From: Parasponia andersonii
Taxonomy: Eukaryota; Streptophyta; Magnoliopsida; Rosales; Cannabaceae
Reading direction: 5' to 3'
Assembly (NCBI GenBank): GCA_002914805.1
Contig: JXTB01000129.1
Span: forward strand, 318,587-382,586
Length of the DNA: 64,000 nucleotides
Shown: positions 12,697 through 25,059 of the stretch, piece after piece
How positions within the stretch are numbered: the stretch's first letter is position 1
Layout: each line of letters begins with the position of its first letter
Position numbers and translations under genes: made by a program
The notes under the pieces: model-generated
The model's database searches: none
Seen by the model: the letters and a program-made list of their open reading frames with translations, nothing else
What the model was told of the DNA's origin: nothing

Positions 12697-13509
12697 TGAT
12701 ACAAACCCTGCCAACTTGTGACGAAACCCGAAACAAGGATAATGCCTAGGACCATTCTACAATCAGATTCAGATGAAAAACCTTGACCCAACACCTATAA
12801 AGAGATGTGAACCTTAGTATAAAGGAAGACGCCACAATCAAGGATGGAACACTCGATTGATAAGTCAAGGGATGAATGCCACAGAGAAATCTGATAAGTT
12901 CGAATAAGTTCTCAAAGAAACAAAGAGAAATTGCTCTCAAATTTTAATGGATTGTAATCTGTTCTTATTGAATGAAAAGTGTACATTATATAGGACTAGG
13001 CCACGAAATTTTAATCCTAAAAAAGATCCTAAAATGCCCAAGGTAACTTACCCAACCCAGAAAAGGAAAGTTGGAAACTATCCATCTAATAACTACCTAA
13101 ATTCGGCCTCAATTAAAGGATATCAATCTGATTTTATTCCCTTAATTTTTAGCCTATTACACGCCACTAAACAAATAGAAATAAGCATGTAAATCGTTTT
13201 GGGTAACTACCAATTTGCACCTAAAATAACAAAAATAGGAATGTAAACTATGACTTGGTGTCCAAGTCTTTACAAATCAGATTTCTATGCGCCAATTAAC
13301 TTTCTTGCACTTGAATTAAGCTTGTTATGGGCTTAGAAATCCATTCATCTCCATCAATGGGCCTCCACGTGCATGCCTGAGCTCTAATGTCTTGAATCAG
13401 CCCACTTAATGCATTTTTGAATCTTTTTGCACGTGCTCTTGTAAGTGGACCAATGGAAACTTGAATAGGATCTGCACTCCATAAATTCGTGCTTGTCATG
13501 TCCTTATCA
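12697..13509 (-). repeat. 5' LTR of the minus-strand gypsy element
   Basis: Homologous along its full length to 6912-7719, TG...CA ends. It also carries the pol C-terminal codons (13296-13509), here untranslated remnants of the LTR copy, which explains the small open frame there. Confidence 0.88.
12984..12993 (-). promoter_or_regulatory. TATA box of the LTR promoter
   Basis: Minus strand ctatataatg, conserved in both LTRs (also near 7198-7207). It is a plausible core promoter for the element RNA. Confidence 0.5.
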
Positions 13510-13879
13510 CTTGCGTTCATTATTTTCACAACATCTGGCAAGCTTGTTGCCAAGGTCGCCAAGGTCACTACAAAGAGAATAGAATAACTTCATCATAAGC
13601 TTGCATGTGAGTTGTATTATCATACACTGTAGAAAAAAGAGCTAAAACTAATCAAAAGGAGTGACCCAATTTCTGGGAGAAAGACAATAATTTATTTTAT
13701 GTATATATTTTAGACCATTTTTTTTTGTTATTCATATATAGTTTTTACTCTTGTTTTGTTGTATTGACATAACTATCATCTTGTTTATAATTATCTATTT
13801 AGCATACTTTTTAGTAAAATTCAGTTTATTTAATAAATAATTTGTTAATTGCCGCATGCAAAAGTAATTTGACCCTATG

Positions 13880-13990
13880 TCAAGTATTACTTAATTCCAA
13901 GTCATTTTTTACTTGACCCTAGGAAAAATTAAACTTGACCTAGGATCAAAAACAACTTTATTGGCTTTGAAGTAATGGTCTGTTAGAGTT
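13880..13990. repeat. TTGACC/AAGTC minisatellite block
   Basis: Imperfect units such as ccaagtcattttttacttgaccctagg; related to the blocks at 5400, 14520 and 16180. Confidence 0.55.
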
Positions 13991-14519
13991 ATATTAGGTC
14001 AAATTGTTTGCACTTCCCTTCAAGTTATTCTTAACTTCATGCCAAATTGTTTTTGAGAAAACATATCTATGGCATGGAAAATGGTCCTATTGTCATTCAG
14101 AATTTGTATTCCCCCTCTCGATCTTCAACTCACCTTTCCTTTTACATACATTCACTTCCTCCATTAAGCACAAGTAGTTCATTCTTTCCTGGTGTGGTAG
14201 TTCGATAAGTTGAACTTAAACCATTTTGTCTTATATATTGTCTACTCTTATCTTAGTGCTCTAATCTTTTTCTCGCAGTGGTGACCGCATTATTAAAAGA
14301 AAAAACAATTGTCAGGTAGAGTAGCTCTATAGTTAGTAGACTTCCTATCAGCCTCTCCACTCATACAGAAAGAAAAGGGAAAAAGATTGATGCTACTACT
14401 AATACTAGGTATCAGGTGACTCATATCGAGTGAAAAAAATCCTTCCTTGCTGTCATATAAGTTTCAAATTAAATTATACTTAAGTACTAACATCATGATC
14501 CCTACTAAAAATATTGCTG

Positions 14520-14760
14520 ACTCTAAGTCAATTACTTCTATACCTTAAGTCAATTATTTTTTGACCTTAGATCAAGAACATTTTAATCCTAAGTCAATCA
14601 CTTCTTGACCCGAAGTTAAGAAAACTTGACTCCAAGCCAATAACTTCATGATCCTAAATTAAGAACTAAGTGAAAAAAATTCATCACTTATGGTCAAGAA
14701 CTTCTTGACCCTAAGTTAAGAACTTCCTGACTCAAAGTTAAGAACATCCTGATCACAGGT
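14520..14760. repeat. TTGACC/AAGTC minisatellite block
   Basis: About ten imperfect units of the type cttgaccctaagttaagaa, roughly 20-25 bp each, with frequent substitutions. This is the longest block of the family in the window. Confidence 0.7.
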
Positions 14761-15804
14761 GAAAATTAGCTAAAATTTTAGTGTTAGCACTGATCTCTTA
14801 GAACTATAAGTGGCTTGATCCTTCAATAGAGTATATAGGCAACTTAATTAATTTAGTTGAGTATAACCGCAATCCAAAATCACCTGAATTTCCCTCAAAT
14901 TACACAAGTAAATTGACATCATTATGATTGGAATCAAAATATGTTCCTTTGTACCAAAGGATTGTAATTAAGAGGTTATTCTTATAATTTTGAATGGGTC
15001 AAACTCTAACTAATAAACTCTCATGCTTTAAGATTAGTATGGGTGAAATTATATTATGTGATTTCTAAATTTTTACTTGACAATATGAATGAGTTTTAGG
15101 CTCATATTTTAATCCACATAAGCATATATTTGATATTTTAAAGCATAGAACAATAAAGAAATTAGGCTCATATTGTGGCTTATATTCAGTCCTCATAAGC
15201 ACAACTCACTTAAACACGACTCATTTATGTCCGCATAAACGTGGGTTGAGCTTATGAGTCATGTCAAGCCTCTTAACAAGAATATGGGTTTCGCCGTCCA
15301 ACAAATATTTTAGGTGGATTAGGTCTAGACCTGGTACAAAATCCATATGAGCTTATTAAATGTGAGCTAGACCTACTTTACATCTCTAACTAGGGTTAGC
15401 TGCTTGTGGATGTATTTTGGAGAAAACATAGGCTTTGTTCTTATTTATTTTAGCATTTTTTTGGGAGAGTGTTGTACTTTTGAAGCTGAGATTAGGGTTG
15501 TTATAAATGCCATTATGATTGTACACCAAAATGGTTCGCATAGACTTTGGCTAGAAAATGACCCTTCCATGATGATTATCTTCTTCAATCGTCCTCTTTA
15601 AATGTACCATGGTATTTGAGAAATGTTAGGCTCAGAGCTCTTTCTTTTTTTATCTAAGAGCATGTCTTTTTCGTTTTTCGCACAATTTTAGTGAGGCACA
15701 TTCCTGTGCTGATAAATTGGTAGCTCCAGATGTTTTGAATAGAAATTGAATATGGTAGTGTACAAATCCTCAATCTCTTGTCTTTTTGGTTAATAGAGAT
15801 TGTA

Positions 15805-16130
15805 TGATATGAACCCCGCTAACAATCGTGATGAAGTCCAGTACTAACAAAGGAATTCGAACCTAAGATCACCAAGTCGCAAGAATATTAAGTCTTGACC
15901 CGTTACCCAGCAAGATAAGAACCAAGAACTACGATAGTTTAAAATGGTTGTTGGGATTTCTTTCATACTATAATTTCATAATTTATCCCAATTGAGTCTG
16001 AATTAAATGAACTCAGTACAAGAGATCTTATTGGTGAGAAGAGCGTTTTTCATGTCCACAAAATATCTCAAAAACTATATCCTCAGAATAATGTCTTTTA
16101 TGATACATAAATTGATACATTTAATGAATA
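15805..16130 (-). mobile_element. fragment of a related gypsy LTR
   Basis: Begins tgatatgaaccccgctaac, matching the outer end of the LTR at 6912 (tgatatgaaccccgccaac), and keeps shorter matches downstream (ttgacccgttacc, agataagaacc). It diverges quickly; the other boundary is not clear. Probably a truncated or solo LTR of a sister family. Confidence 0.5.
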
Positions 16131-16179
16131 AAGGAGAAATGATTTCAAAATAATAAGGTACTAGTCAAAATGCTTTGAA

Positions 16180-16300
16180 TAAAGGTCAAGATTAAATTGA
16201 CCTTAAAGGTTAGTATCATATTGACCAAAAGTCAAGAAGATTTTTACTTAAGATCAAGTTAGTTTTGACCATACGTCAAGATCAATTTGATTCAGGACAT
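16180..16300. repeat. TTGACC/AAGTC minisatellite block
   Basis: Five or so degenerate units (attgaccaaaagtcaagaag type). Confidence 0.5.
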
Positions 16301-16544
16301 GATAACGAAATCTATAAGATATTAAGAAAATATTAAATACACAAAATATGAAATTTTTAGCTCATTATTGCCTAGATCAGTATTATGGTCCTCCTTCAAA
16401 CATTATCCGCTCATAATCAACCATATAAAAACCATTCTTGAAAAAACAAACTTAATTATTTACCTTCAAAATCCTAAAAACTTCCTATCTATCAATGCCA
16501 AACTTCTTTCCTGCTAAGATTTTTAATAAATAGTAGAAATGTTA

Positions 16545-16547
<3 letters not shown>

Positions 16548-16583
<36 letters not shown>
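16548..16583. repeat. (GA)n microsatellite
   Basis: Uninterrupted GA run followed by purine-rich sequence to about 16760. Confidence 0.95.
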
Positions 16584-16589
<6 letters not shown>

Positions 16590-16595
<6 letters not shown>

Positions 16596-18302
16596 AAAAA
16601 CTATCAAGAAGAAGAAAATGAGAGAACGAGAATACTAAAGCTTTCATGTTTCTCATGAGATTGAGAGATTAATCAAACAAGAGAGGAAAAGGCGGTTTCA
16701 TATTCTTCATGAGATAGAAATCAAGCTCTAATTTTCGAGAGAGAACCGACAAGAAGAAGTGAGAGAAAACGAAAAATAGGAGGGAAAAGAGGGAAAAATG
16801 TGGCAAAATGAAATGACATTAATTTAATGCTTCCACCTACCAAGTCCTCATTTTTGGCCAAATGCAGATTAGAAAACCTATTTTTTCTCTCTCTACCTAG
16901 TCCTAGGTTTTGGTCCCAAAAAAGTCAATATAAACATAGTCATAAAAAAGAAAAAATGACCACAAATAATCTTATCCATATCCTTTTCTCTATTTCACTA
17001 GCGCTATTAAGCTTTTTTTTCGGTATAAAAAAACTCTAAATTAAATAAAGTTACTCTAATAAATCAATCACATGCATTTTAATTAAAAATTTAAGAAAAA
17101 ATGGCAAAATTTTGAAATTTCTAAATTCTTAAAAAGTGAAATTCATTTGTTACATGAAAAAAATATTTGTATAAATATAAAACTACATAACTAACTAATA
17201 AACCAAAATATTTTAGTTAATATATTTGGCTCAAAACATGAAGACTAAATCTGAATATAAAAAATAAACTAACAACTATAACAAACAAATTCAAATATAT
17301 TATTTTTTTAATATATAGAAAAGCCTATTCAAATTTGACTATAAAGACATAATTTTTAAAAATATATAAACTATGGACACCAATGCAATAGTTTTTTGTT
17401 AATAAACTTGTTTATAGGTATTATTTTATCAAATTAAAATTCATCACACAGTCTTTTCATGGTAAAAGGTAGAGAAAGAAAGCACATTAAATAATGTCTA
17501 TTTATTTTTATTATTTTTTGCAATTAATCAAATCATGGTAGCTATTATAATAATCCAACGGCTAAAAAAAATCTAAAGATTGATTAAAAAAAAAACCTAC
17601 TGGATTATGGCCCATAAACTATATATGGTGTGGTATGGTTAGAACTTGACACTTGTGCAGTTAACATAGTACAGTTTGACAGAATCCTAAATTGCATTAC
17701 ATCAGAGTGATAGGGGAAATTGGTTTCCCAACTTATATTGCGAAGAAAATTAACTACACCTTATCGTGCGGTGAGGTATGAACTGGATAACTCCCATGAT
17801 TAAGCAAAATAATATATATATTTTATTTATCGATTAATTTTATATAATATGAATTATAAATAAAGATATAATGTTTAAGTTTTGAGATTGATATATTTAA
17901 CTAGGATAGCTTTATTGTCACCACTCTTTTTCTCTTGTCATCTCTTCTAATTAATTAATTATTTACTAAAATATCCTCTTGTAAATTGACATAAATTTCT
18001 TCATATAGTATTAAACAATAAAATCTACTTAGCACACCTTTTTCATATAAGAGGACATTAGATTATTGTGCATTTAATTTACTTTAAGGTTTTCTTTACT
18101 CTTTTTTTTTTCTTATTAAGTATTTATATTCTTGGCAATCTCTAGTCTCTACTCCAATGGAGTTTGCATTTTTTTTTTAAATGAATACTGATTTTTTTTG
18201 GGTTATTCACTAATTATACAAAAAAAAAAATCTGAAAATAGCAAATATGATATTTTATTTAATTTGTATACACAATTACTTAAAGCATTATATGTACAAT
18301 TT
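16590..18302. other. AT-rich intergenic DNA
   Basis: Purine-rich then strongly AT-rich. A CTGTGCAGT-like patch (17640-17720) resembles the interior of the MITE at 3945 but no termini were found. No gene supported. Confidence 0.5.
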
Positions 18303-19870
18303 CTTGATAAGTGATGAGTTAGTTATTTACCGACAGATCAAGTACCTTTTAAGCTCAAATAGTTATAAGTTTTCAAGCATTTTTGTTATTTTAATATGGC
18401 TTTGTGTGGTTTTATAGATTTTGTAAATAAATAAAAATCTAGATAAATTTATGGTAAAATGGGAGTTTCGAAGCATTTTGGATCTAGCAGGGACTTAACA
18501 AGGTGGGGCGATGCAAGCAAGGAGTAAAAAGAATGTAAAAATGGGTGAAAAATACCCCATAGGTAGAACCAATGACAGAGTTGTACCACAATAGCATAGA
18601 GAATGGTGCAGCTATGCCATCCCTTGCGCAGTTGTGACACTCCCATAGTTAGACGTAGCATAGCTGTATAACAAATGTGTGCAGTTGCAACTTTCTTCGC
18701 TACATGGTCACTTTGAACTTTTTTTTCTTGATCTAATGGCCAAGATTCACTCACTTTTGAAGCTTTATATATACCCACTTAAACCTTAAACCCTAGTTTG
18801 AAGAATTGGAGAGAAAAGCATAAGCAAAGGTACTTAACTTTCTAGAAAGATAAATATTAGAGTTGGAGATTTCTTGAATAAGACTTGGGAGAGCATGTTG
18901 AAGTTTTAAGGACTTGAAGCTCATCTCCAAAAGAGTTTTTTTTTTTTTTGTTCCTTCTCTCCACCCTAATCTCTATAGAATTTTATGTTTGGAATATTGT
19001 GTGACATATTTTTAATTATAAATTTTTTGTTGAGATTAGCTATGGATTCTATTATGTCTGGCTAGACTTTCTAAGCTAGGACTTGATGTATCTTTATTAC
19101 ACTTTGTTTGGATTATTTTGATATTTATTTATTTATTTTCTATTTTCAATTCATTTATATTTCTCTTTGCTCATTATTAATAATTTATTTGGTTAATGAA
19201 TTAGTTATATTTAAGTTGTAATTTTGATATTTGAGAGGGAGATTAAATTCATAACGTGGATTAAGAAATATAGTTTAGGTAGTTGTGAGACCAGGAAAAA
19301 ATCAACGCCTAAATAATCGCTTCGAGAGTTTGTGTTTTTATGAGACCAGAAGATGAACAATATTTTGACTTCGAACGTAATGATTTAGACTTAATGAATG
19401 CTTAAATAAACGAGTTAAATAGGAATATCAACTCGGGTACTTATGCATATTATCTCATTGACACTCGAAAAAGATAATGAGGTTAGATTAGATCCTTTGA
19501 TTAGTTAGTTGAGTAGAATTAGACTATTAATTACTTAATTTGACCAATTTAGGAGTAATTAGGAGAAATCAAGTACATAGTACATTCATGCATAGTAGTT
19601 TCCATATTTTATTATACATTTTGACATTTGTTTTTATTACCTTTTAATTTCATGTAATTGGTTTGCCTAGATAAAGTTACGTTTTGATCATTCTGGTATT
19701 TAAAGCAACCTAACATCTAATCTTTGCGGGTTCGATACTCTACTCTCTCTCTATATTACTTGTAAACGAAGTATGCGCATGCAGTAAATCATTTTGTTAT
19801 TAATACGATTACAATAAGTATTTAGTTTTGTTTATTTAAGGATAATTGATACAATTGTTATGCTGACTTT
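18303..19870 (+). mobile_element. LTR-like fragment (Tat/Athila-like style)
   Basis: No ORF of its own. It has the layout of long plant gypsy LTRs: a left part with repeated gcgcagttgtg / gcagctatg words (18590-18690), a TATA-like tatatata near 18765, an AT-rich middle, and a right part tttgcgggttcgatactctac (19720-19740) typical of such LTR ends. The minus-strand open frame at 18449-18778 is a by-product of this sequence. No partner LTR or internal domain is present. Confidence 0.4.
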
Positions 19871-20811
19871 CTTCGTAACACCAAAAAAATATATCTACTA
19901 AAAAACAGAGTACTATTGATTTTTTTTTTCCTTTTTTTTTCATTATATATATTATGAGCAAGGCAGAAAACTTATGGTATTTTCTTTCTGCTGTTGATAA
20001 TTATTCATCATGGAAGCTATATAATAAAAACTTGAAGAAGACAACAGAAGTGGAGAAGAAAATAAAAATTTAGAGGGTGAAAAAAAATGTTTTCAAAAAC
20101 ATTTATTAATAGGTACTTTTGTATTTAATGAAAATTTAAGAGGTGTGTGAAAATAAATTTAAAAAATTTAAAATTTTGTAAAGGGTGTATTTTGAAAGGG
20201 GATGAGGAGATTAAAAAAAACGTGGGTGGCAGGCACATTCATCTATTTCCTTTACAGATTTTGCTAAACGTCTTTAATTTGGGTTAGAGCCGTAGCTCCT
20301 CATGGTCCATATTCGAGGTTATCTAACCTAAGGGCTTTTAAGCCAAATGGCCGAATTTTGGATCAGTATTTGAAAAAAATGATCATTTTTCGAACATTGT
20401 TGTAACAGCCGAATTTTGAAACGTATTTGACAAATAGTCGTTTTTCATAATGATTAATTCTTTTTTTAAAAAAAGATCAACTAAAAAACAGTTATTTATA
20501 AAAATAAAATTATAAAATGGCCGTTCTTAAATAAATAGGTGTAAACAAAAAGGGCCACGTTTTAAATTGATCTAGAAAAAATGGACATTTCTTATAAATA
20601 CTTATAAATACTAATACTCATAGTTTAATGTAATCTTTTACTTGTGGGCTTTTGGGCTTTTTGTCGGAGTGAGAGTGTGGGACAAGCAATTCCTTTCGAA
20701 TCAAGAAAGATCCATTTGGTCTTCCTTCCTTTGTTATTACGACCTGACCTTTAAACACGACAAAACAAAGCAAAGGAAACCCAGTCAGTCGAGTAGGTTG
20801 CAGAGAGAGAC
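19871..20811 (+). other. upstream region of the glycine-rich gene
   Basis: AT-rich intergenic DNA that becomes less so near 20640. Two TGGGCT words (about 20645-20658) resemble site-II elements found upstream of widely expressed plant genes; function is inference. Confidence 0.4.
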
Positions 20812-22365
20812 ATGACAGGGAGAGAGGAGAGGGAAGAAGGGGAGAAGGGGTTGCTGTGGAAGCTTCCGGTTGTCAAATCCAAGCAACTGGGCAAGTTGGG
20901 TCCCGCCTTCGGCCTCGGCGCTGGCTGTGGTTTCGGCTTCGGCATCGGCCTCCTCGGCGGTATGCTACCAAAGCCAAACCCCACCTTCGTCTTTTCAAAT
21001 TGAAATACATGTTCTCTTTTTTTAAGTTTTAATTTTTAATTTTCATTTTTTTTTTTAAAAGCTTGTGGCTATTTAAACGAACAGACTTTAGCTGTTTAGG
21101 CATTTTTGATTTATTAGATGACATTTTTGCCCTTTTAAAGCTTTTGGGCTATGCATATTTTCATGCAACTTTATCTCAAATTGAAAGGATTACTAAGGTG
21201 TAATTGATAACTGGATGCATGGATAATCTGTTTGTGCAATTATAAACTGGAGATCATAATCAACTACATGTCGATTTCTATGTTTTCGTCTGATTGAGCT
21301 ACGTGACATGTATTTCTAAGGCATGTTGAATGAATTTTGTAAAAGTTAGAATAGTTTGCTTATACAATTTGGACCATGAGCTATTTTCTTAAAAGTGCCT
21401 TTTTATTGGCTTATCTTATGGGCAGTCTGACGCCCAGAAAACTTCCTAATATCTTGTTGTTGAGGTTATTTTGGCCGCCTCATTATTTTTTTGATCAAAA
21501 GTTGCTAGTGTTGTTTATGTAATAGTCATTCAATTAAAATAATCCAGTCAGAGCCTGTGACCCCATTTTTTGGTGTAAAACTCAATGGCATTGGGGAAAC
21601 TCTTGGTTCCCTTCCCGTCTTAATGGCTCTCACCAAAACTGTAACGTAACATCCTAATGCTGCTGTGTGGAATTAAGCTTGTGTTTCTTTAGGAATGACA
21701 ACTGAAAAAGGTTCAAGAAGTAGTCTCTGACTCGATTGAATACTGCTATTAGTTTGTCTTAGCAGCGACTATAATCGTTTGAGAAACATTTCATCTTAAT
21801 GATGGGAAGAAAAGAAGTATTTAGTGTTTGCCTTTAAAGTTTTGCTCTGTTATCATATGGGTATTCCCTTCTGGTACAAGTTACAACAACTGTATAAAGA
21901 TTAAAATGTGGTGTGTTTCCTCTTCAGGTGCAGGTTTTGGTCCCGGAATTCCTGGCTTACAACTTGGCTTTGGCGTTGGTGTTGGATGCGGGGTTGGTGT
22001 TGGATTTGGCTATGGTTTGGGAAGGGGCATCGCACAGGACGAGAACCGGAGATACTCAAATATTGCGAATCTTAACAATGGTTCTAGAAACTTTCCTACT
22101 CAGTAAGAATATTATTCGACCATGCCTTTATTTATTTTTTGAAGCACTGGATGGGCTTAATTGAACCCTCGCGGAAAGGGGCTGTGCATCAATTAGTAGA
22201 AGATGAATTTGAGCTTATATCGTCATATTTAGTTGGTAGGTTGTTCACGTAGGAGTTTTGCATTTTTGCAGGGATGAGATTGGTGCACTTATAGATGACC
22301 TTGTGGATAATACCAAGAAGCTTGTTAGAGCGACCTCGAGAGAAATTGACAAATGGAGAAGATGA
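20812..22365 (+). CDS. small glycine-rich membrane-like protein, 138 aa
   Basis: Three exons: 20812-20959, 21928-22102 and 22272-22365, with GT/AG ends and frame continuity across both junctions. The start is the first ATG of the frame. Residues 1-32 are charged and end in LWKLPVVKSKQLGKLGPAFG. The centre, about 30-90, is an alternation of Gly with Phe/Val/Leu/Ile/Cys (GLGAGCGFGFGIGLLGG and GFGVGVGCGVGVGFGYG), long enough for glycine-zipper membrane helices. The C-terminus is polar (DEIGALIDDLVDNTKKL) and ends KWRR. It resembles the conserved plant family containing the cadmium-induced AS8-type proteins; the biochemical function is not known to me. Neighbour LHCB5 starts 815 bp downstream on the same strand. 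The gene model is strong; the family name is tentative. Confidence 0.8.
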
Positions 22366-22592
22366 ATTTTTGTTTAGTTGTAGCCATTGTGGATAAAAGT
22401 TTGATTGTTTCGGCTGTGTAGCCATGGATAAGAATACTGTGTTTTGTGACAAATTCTCTCGGGTAATTCGGTTAGTTCCCAGTGTGAGAGTGTCATAATC
22501 TCCTTATCTCCCAATTTATGAACATTTTCATGCTCCTAAAAGATGTATATATACTTCGATATTGCTGAAATTATGACACATTCCAGTGTATC

Positions 22593-22598
22593 AATAAA
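22593..22598 (+). terminator. polyadenylation signal AATAAA
   Basis: Canonical AATAAA 228 bp after the stop of the glycine-rich gene, with T-rich sequence further on (22688-22702). Confidence 0.5.
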
Positions 22599-22854
22599 CA
22601 ACCTATATAACAGTATAGTTCTGTTTAATATCCAAAAAGATCAAAACAATCCCAAAATCGAAATGCCAACAGGAAAACTGGCTTCATTTTTTTTTTTTTT
22701 CTTCCTTCTGTTATTATGAGAGTGAATATTTCAACCTTTGTGCAAAAGGTCGGTAACAAGACTGCGCTCACGCCAAATATATATTCATTTTAATAAAAAG
22801 GGGGAAAATAAGAGAAATGATTCCCCAGCTCATGTAGAGTCAAGTGCAGGCGAT

Positions 22855-23179
22855 TTCTCCACGTGGGCTCATTTTAAATGGATGGATGACAGAGCGCATA
22901 GAATGAACATGGATTGGATAGGGCGTGTTATCCAAGAGTATGGGCACGTCAGCACCATCATCTGCCACATCACTGCATCTGGCCAATCAAATGACAGCAT
23001 TGGATTGCGCGCGTCCCTTGAGGACCAATGAAGAGAAATCCAACGTGGCACGTCGACATCCACGGGCTCAAGCATATAGCGTATATTTTTTCTCTCCTTC
23101 AAAAGCCTCGTCTCCTCTCCACCACTGCCATTATTCTACAAGGTCTTGTTACTAGCTCGTACAGTTCTCCCTTGGCGAA
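22855..23179 (+). promoter_or_regulatory. LHCB5 promoter with light-type elements
   Basis: Within 325 bp of the ATG there is a palindromic G-box CACGTG (22860-22865), an inverted I-box core GATAA (plus ttatc, 22928-22932), further ACGT cores (ggcacgtcagc near 22942, ggcacgtcgac near 23047) and CCAAT motifs (near 22983 and 23025). G-box, GATA and CCAAT motifs are typical of light-regulated photosynthesis promoters. A weak TATA-like cgtatatttttt lies near 23080. Binding is inferred from motif identity only. Confidence 0.55.
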
Positions 23180-24681
<1,502 letters not shown>

Positions 24682-25059
24682 TCTTGTTTTCTTTTCCTTC
24701 TTATTTTTCTTGTTGATTGGACTCACCTGTTAAGGCACTTCATCTCTGCTCACTTTGGAAATCCAGAATTGTTGTGTATTATTTCATGAGTAGATGTGGT
24801 GTACTTTTATGTACCTATACAAGTATTGCAACATGTTCAAGTATGATTGAGACTGCGTAAATTTTCTTTTCAGTACGTTGCCCCTAATCTGTGAAACAAT
24901 TTTACTCGCTATACTCCTCTGTCAATTGTTTTAAGGAATTTATTTCTTCTTATCATATAAACCTTAGAGGTCGGAATAAAGAATAAATCCCTTGGGCAGC
25001 AAATAATATAAAATTCCTTATCATACCTGGAGTAACCCACTCAATTTTTTACTGAAATA
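24682..25059 (+). other. 3' flank of LHCB5
   Basis: T-rich 3' UTR and short intergenic DNA. No perfect AATAAA close to the stop; aataaa words occur only near 24976-24990. Confidence 0.5.

Larger units (their letters stand above)
6912..13509 (-). mobile_element. Ty3/gypsy chromovirus-type LTR retrotransposon
   Basis: Near-complete element read on the minus strand: 5' LTR (12697-13509), primer-binding site (12682-12694), leader, gag, a gap, pol (protease region hidden by N, RT, RNase H, integrase), polypurine tract (7720-7732) and 3' LTR (6912-7719). Flanks are cttgt (6907-6911) and cttgc (13510-13514), a 5-bp target duplication with one mismatch. The first ~128 aligned LTR bases differ at about ten sites, so the insertion is not recent. 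Gag and pol carry stops and frameshifts, so the copy is dead. Because pol reads into the 3' LTR, a feature described for plant centromeric (CRM) chromoviruses, CRM is my best lineage guess; this is inference. Confidence 0.9.
13510..15804. other. old repeat DNA, no gene
   Basis: Continuation of the host sequence of the gypsy insertion. At 13535-13560 there is tctggcaagcttgttgcc, which faintly resembles the primer site region of Tat/Athila elements; this is weak. The rest is AT-rich with two blocks of the TTGACC/AAGTC minisatellite. The open frame at 15404-15601 has no recognisable feature. Confidence 0.5.

Noticed and set aside
13296-13568. A separate 90-codon gene on the minus strand
   Set aside because: It is the pol C-terminal coding part carried by the 5' LTR, identical in layout to the 3' LTR at 7506-7719.
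12697-13568. A second adjacent gypsy copy in tandem
   Set aside because: The shared segment stops exactly at the LTR end (13509), so one element with a coding LTR explains everything.
18449-18778. 109-codon minus-strand frame
   Set aside because: Falls in LTR-like sequence with no recognisable protein.
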